Origin: Lachnospiraceae bacterium | GTDB lineage: Bacteria; Bacillota; Clostridia; Lachnospirales; Lachnospiraceae | DNA length: 64,000 nucleotides | Assembly: GCA_017544835.1 (NCBI GenBank) | Contig: JAFYDI010000078.1 | Coordinates: 1-64,000 of the forward strand | Reading direction: 5' to 3' | Shown: positions 61,735 to 64,000 of the stretch, piece by piece | Layout: every line of letters begins with the position of its first letter | Numbering within the stretch: position 1 is the stretch's first letter | Program-made: the position numbers and the translations under genes | Notes under the pieces: model-generated | Database searches by the model: none | What the model was told of the DNA's origin: nothing | The model's input: only the letters and a program-made list of their open reading frames with translations

Positions 61735-64000
61735 TTTTCGGCAAAATCCTTTTCTTTTAATACCACCATGTCGTTTTCGTCATAGCGTTTTCCCATTAAA
61801 ACATCCAGGAAATATTTGGCATTCTTCTTGGTAGAACGGGCAATGGCTTCGTCCACCAATTCTTTAACCTCTGTTACCGTTACACTGTGTTCATTGGTCT
61901 GCTTACCGTCGATTCTGGTGTGAAGGGCAAGCATACCCATTTCATCGATTGTATATTCTCTTGAAAGCGCATAGGCCTTGGCGTAATTGGCAAGCTCTTT
62001 ATTGTTGAGAGCTTCAATATCGTAGCTTACATCGAAGCTGCCAAGCATATCGCTGTTGTCTGTCATAAACTTGTGCTTGGAGCGTCTTAAGCAGGTAAGC
62101 ACAATGAAAAGCTTCTTATCATCAGCCGAAAGAACACGTCTGACAGCATCAAGTGTCTCACGTCTTAACTCGTGCGCATCCTGAATAATCAGTGCACCGC
62201 CGTAGAGCTTTGAAAGTGTCTCGTCGGCATCCTTGGCATTTAATGTGCTTGCTTTAATCTTGGCTATCTTACCGGTGATTTCTTCCTTGGACGAAAGCTC
62301 CATGATAAGGCCTTTGGCAAGTTCAATGGCGCTGTCTAAGTCTTCGCTTCCGATTACTACGTTACCGTGCTTGGAATCGGTAGAAAGCTTTCCTATTACT
62401 TCTTTTAATCTGTTACGACTTTCTTCAAGCTGAATGAAGGATTCAAAGCGCTCTTCCTGCTCGGCCGTAAAACCTGAAGGTCTTATTACGGGTGCCTCGG
62501 GTTCTGCGGGTTCTTCCTCGTAAGGTTCATAAGGGTCTTCCGTTTCATCCTCTTCTTCGGATTCTTCCGCTTCGTCAGATTCCTCGGGCTTAGATTCAAC
62601 TGATTCTTCTGTATCAGTCTCGACTTCTTCTTCCGTAGGTTCTTCGGAAATCTCTTCTGTGATTTCTTCAGTCTCCTCTATTACAGTCTCCTGAGCGGGT
62701 TCTTCGGTGACTTCTTGAGAATCGTCGTCGGACGCAGTAGTATCTTCAGATAATTCCTCGGATTCGGGAACTTCTTCCGGTTCTTCTACAGGAGTTTCCT
62801 CCGCGTCAAGCGCCTTAAACTCATACAATTTAACGTCTGTCTTAGGTATATCGGATACCGGTGCTTCTGCAGGAACTTCTGTAATTACTTCCTCAGGCTC
62901 AACTTCCGTAGTCTGTTCGGACTCTTCAGATTCAACTTCTTCCGCAGGCTCTGTCTCTTCCTGCATAAACTCTCTGTCGTAAGCGTCCCTTTCCTCACTT
63001 GCAACCGCAAATGCCTCAAGGTATCCGTTGTCTTCCAGGGCTGATGCTTCGGCAGGTTCTTCCGCTTCGGCTGTTTCCGTTTCTGCAGTCTCAACCTGTT
63101 CCTCGGCAGTCTCTTCTCCACTAACGTAGGGAGTTCTGTCAAAATAAAGCTCCTCGGCAGAAGGTTCCTCTTCGGTAGCGGGTGACTCATCGTCAAGAAC
63201 TATTTCACGAATGTCACTTGACTGCGACTCCGCATCATTTCCGGTCTCGGGATCCGATACCGTAAGAATCTCTTCGGGAACAACCGCCTGCTCGGTCAAA
63301 GAAGCTATAACTTCGGAAGCCGGCAACACCTTGGTGATTTCAGTATTGTCAAAGAACTCTTCGTCCGCCTCGGCAATCTGTTCCGAATCCTCAGTTTCTA
63401 CGGGTTCTTCAGGTACCACAACTTCCTCGACTTCCAATCCGAGTCTTTCCGCTTCTTCTTTGGTAAGTTCAACGGTAGCGCTTGTCTCAACTTCTTCTTC
63501 AAGCTGCTCAAGCAGTCCGTTCTTGGCAGTTTCATCAAACTCTTTAAAGATGGAGCTTGTCTGCTGTAACACCTTACGGTGCATGTTCTCGCGCCATACT
63601 TTTTCATTGGCACTTCTGATGCGCTCCCATTCTGCGAGCACGTCTTCAATACTGATCTGGCCTGTAATCTGTTTATCAACGATTTCCTGGTCGGGGATAT
63701 TAAAGCTTATCTGGCCGTCTCCCTCAACAGAAACCATATCATCGTAATTGGGAAATACAATTGCGGGATTGTTGGTAGCCTTGGGCATAACCTCGTGCAT
63801 GTCATCAAATCTGCCTTTGCCGGGCAGGACTGTGCGGGCTACTCCGGGCTCTTTCTTAAGAGCCGATTCAACTTCATTGACATTATAGATAAGAGTCTCG
63901 TCTGCGGGCTCGTTTTTCTCCTCTTTAACCGTAGTCTCTATAGGAGGGATAACCGTGGTAATATCGTCTGCTTCCTCGGCCTTCGGCTCTTCAGGTACTT
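61731..64000 (-). CDS. Acidic protein with a degenerate AAA+ domain (runs off right edge)
   Basis: At least 756 residues in the window; the frame stays open to position 64000, so the N terminus is not seen. Most of it (to about 270 residues from the end) is a Glu/Pro/Ser-rich acidic low-complexity region. The last 250 residues look like an AAA+ module: GNVVIGSEDLDSAIELAKGL where Walker A should be (GxxxxGK lost), a Walker-B-like GGALIIQDAHEL, and LFIVLTCLRRSKHKFM at the sensor-1 place. It could be a non-catalytic AAA+ scaffold. Overlap with glgB suggests a shared operon. An internal ATG at 63800 is not the true start. Confidence 0.6.
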   Translation of the reverse strand, partial: VPEEPKAEEADDITTVIPPIETTVKEEKNEPADETLIYNVNEVESALKKEPGVARTVLPGKGRFDDMHEVMPKATNNPAIVFPNYDDMVSVEGDGQISFNIPDQEIVDKQITGQISIEDVLAEWERIRSANEKVWRENMHRKVLQQTSSIFKEFDETAKNGLLEQLEEEVETSATVELTKEEAERLGLEVEEVVVPEEPVETEDSEQIAEADEEFFDNTEITKVLPASEVIASLTEQAVVPEEILTVSDPETGNDAESQSSDIREIVLDDESPATEEEPSAEELYFDRTPYVSGEETAEEQVETAETETAEAEEPAEASALEDNGYLEAFAVASEERDAYDREFMQEETEPAEEVESEESEQTTEVEPEEVITEVPAEAPVSDIPKTDVKLYEFKALDAEETPVEEPEEVPESEELSEDTTASDDDSQEVTEEPAQETVIEETEEITEEISEEPTEEEVETDTEESVESKPEESDEAEESEEEDETEDPYEPYEEEPAEPEAPVIRPSGFTAEQEERFESFIQLEESRNRLKEVIGKLSTDSKHGNVVIGSEDLDSAIELAKGLIMELSSKEEITGKIAKIKASTLNAKDADETLSKLYGGALIIQDAHELRRETLDAVRRVLSADDKKLFIVLTCLRRSKHKFMTDNSDMLGSFDVSYDIEALNNKELANYAKAYALSREYTIDEMGMLALHTRIDGKQTNEHSVTVTEVKELVDEAIARSTKKNAKYFLDVLMGKRYDENDMVVLKEKDFAEK

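Overview
The window looks like a chromosomal segment of a motile, anaerobic Firmicute, most probably a Lachnospiraceae-type Clostridium (Butyrivibrio/Roseburia-like). This is an inference from gene content: Tad pilus proteins of the DUF5702/DUF6382 kind, a flagellin-FliS pair with a large helical-repeat partner, two class I c-di-GMP riboswitches, an Mrp-type antiporter built from four separate NuoL/M/N-like subunits, and strong AGGAGG ribosome sites with many GTG/TTG starts. Most genes are on the minus strand; the main plus-strand blocks are 7.4-11.0 kb, the tRNA-Ser at 28.1 kb and a diguanylate cyclase at 40.3 kb.

Left part (1-28 kb): a surface glycan locus carries lasso-peptide-like RiPP genes at both ends. 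On the left are two conserved precursor-like peptides (1575-1946), an asparagine-synthetase-like cyclase (2033-3940), two HPr-kinase-like proteins (partial at 1-177; 6344-7291), a B2 transglutaminase-type peptidase (7448-7891) and a discrete PqqD/RRE protein (7917-8180), followed by a sulfotransferase, a cytidylyltransferase and an epimerase. On the right are a PqqD-HPr-kinase fusion (25832-27007), a small beta-rich protein with a RiPP-leader-like N terminus (25263-25715) and a dedicated ABC exporter (23408-25189). Between them lie glycosyltransferases, acyltransferases, a beta-helix lipoprotein, a UDP-glucose dehydrogenase, a Pro-Thr-repeat surface protein, and two secreted transglutaminase-like proteins, each behind its own c-di-GMP-I riboswitch with promoter and terminator. 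Gene remnants at 16.7 and 17.9 kb show that this locus has been rearranged.

Middle part (28-46 kb): a tRNA-Ser(CGA), a 949-residue fusion of an O-antigen-ligase-like membrane domain to an NlpC/P60 hydrolase, the ten-gene Mrp-type cation/proton antiporter operon (31272-40174, minus), a diguanylate cyclase without an apparent inhibitory site, and housekeeping genes (metallo-beta-lactamase-fold hydrolase, DHH phosphoesterase, HIT protein, flavodoxin-SCP2 fusion, rhomboid protease).

Right part (46-64 kb): a toxin-antitoxin pair, a compact Tad/Flp pilus operon (46595-55150) that includes a 55-residue Flp pilin and two prepilin peptidases, a flagellin/FliS/FliK-like group (55359-59706), the glycogen branching enzyme GlgB, and an acidic protein with a degenerate AAA+ domain that runs off the right edge.

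Together the window encodes much of the cell-surface programme (glycans, secreted transglutaminase-like proteins, pili, flagella). Two of its surface genes are visibly wired to c-di-GMP. The RiPP-like genes are the part most likely to hold undescribed biology.
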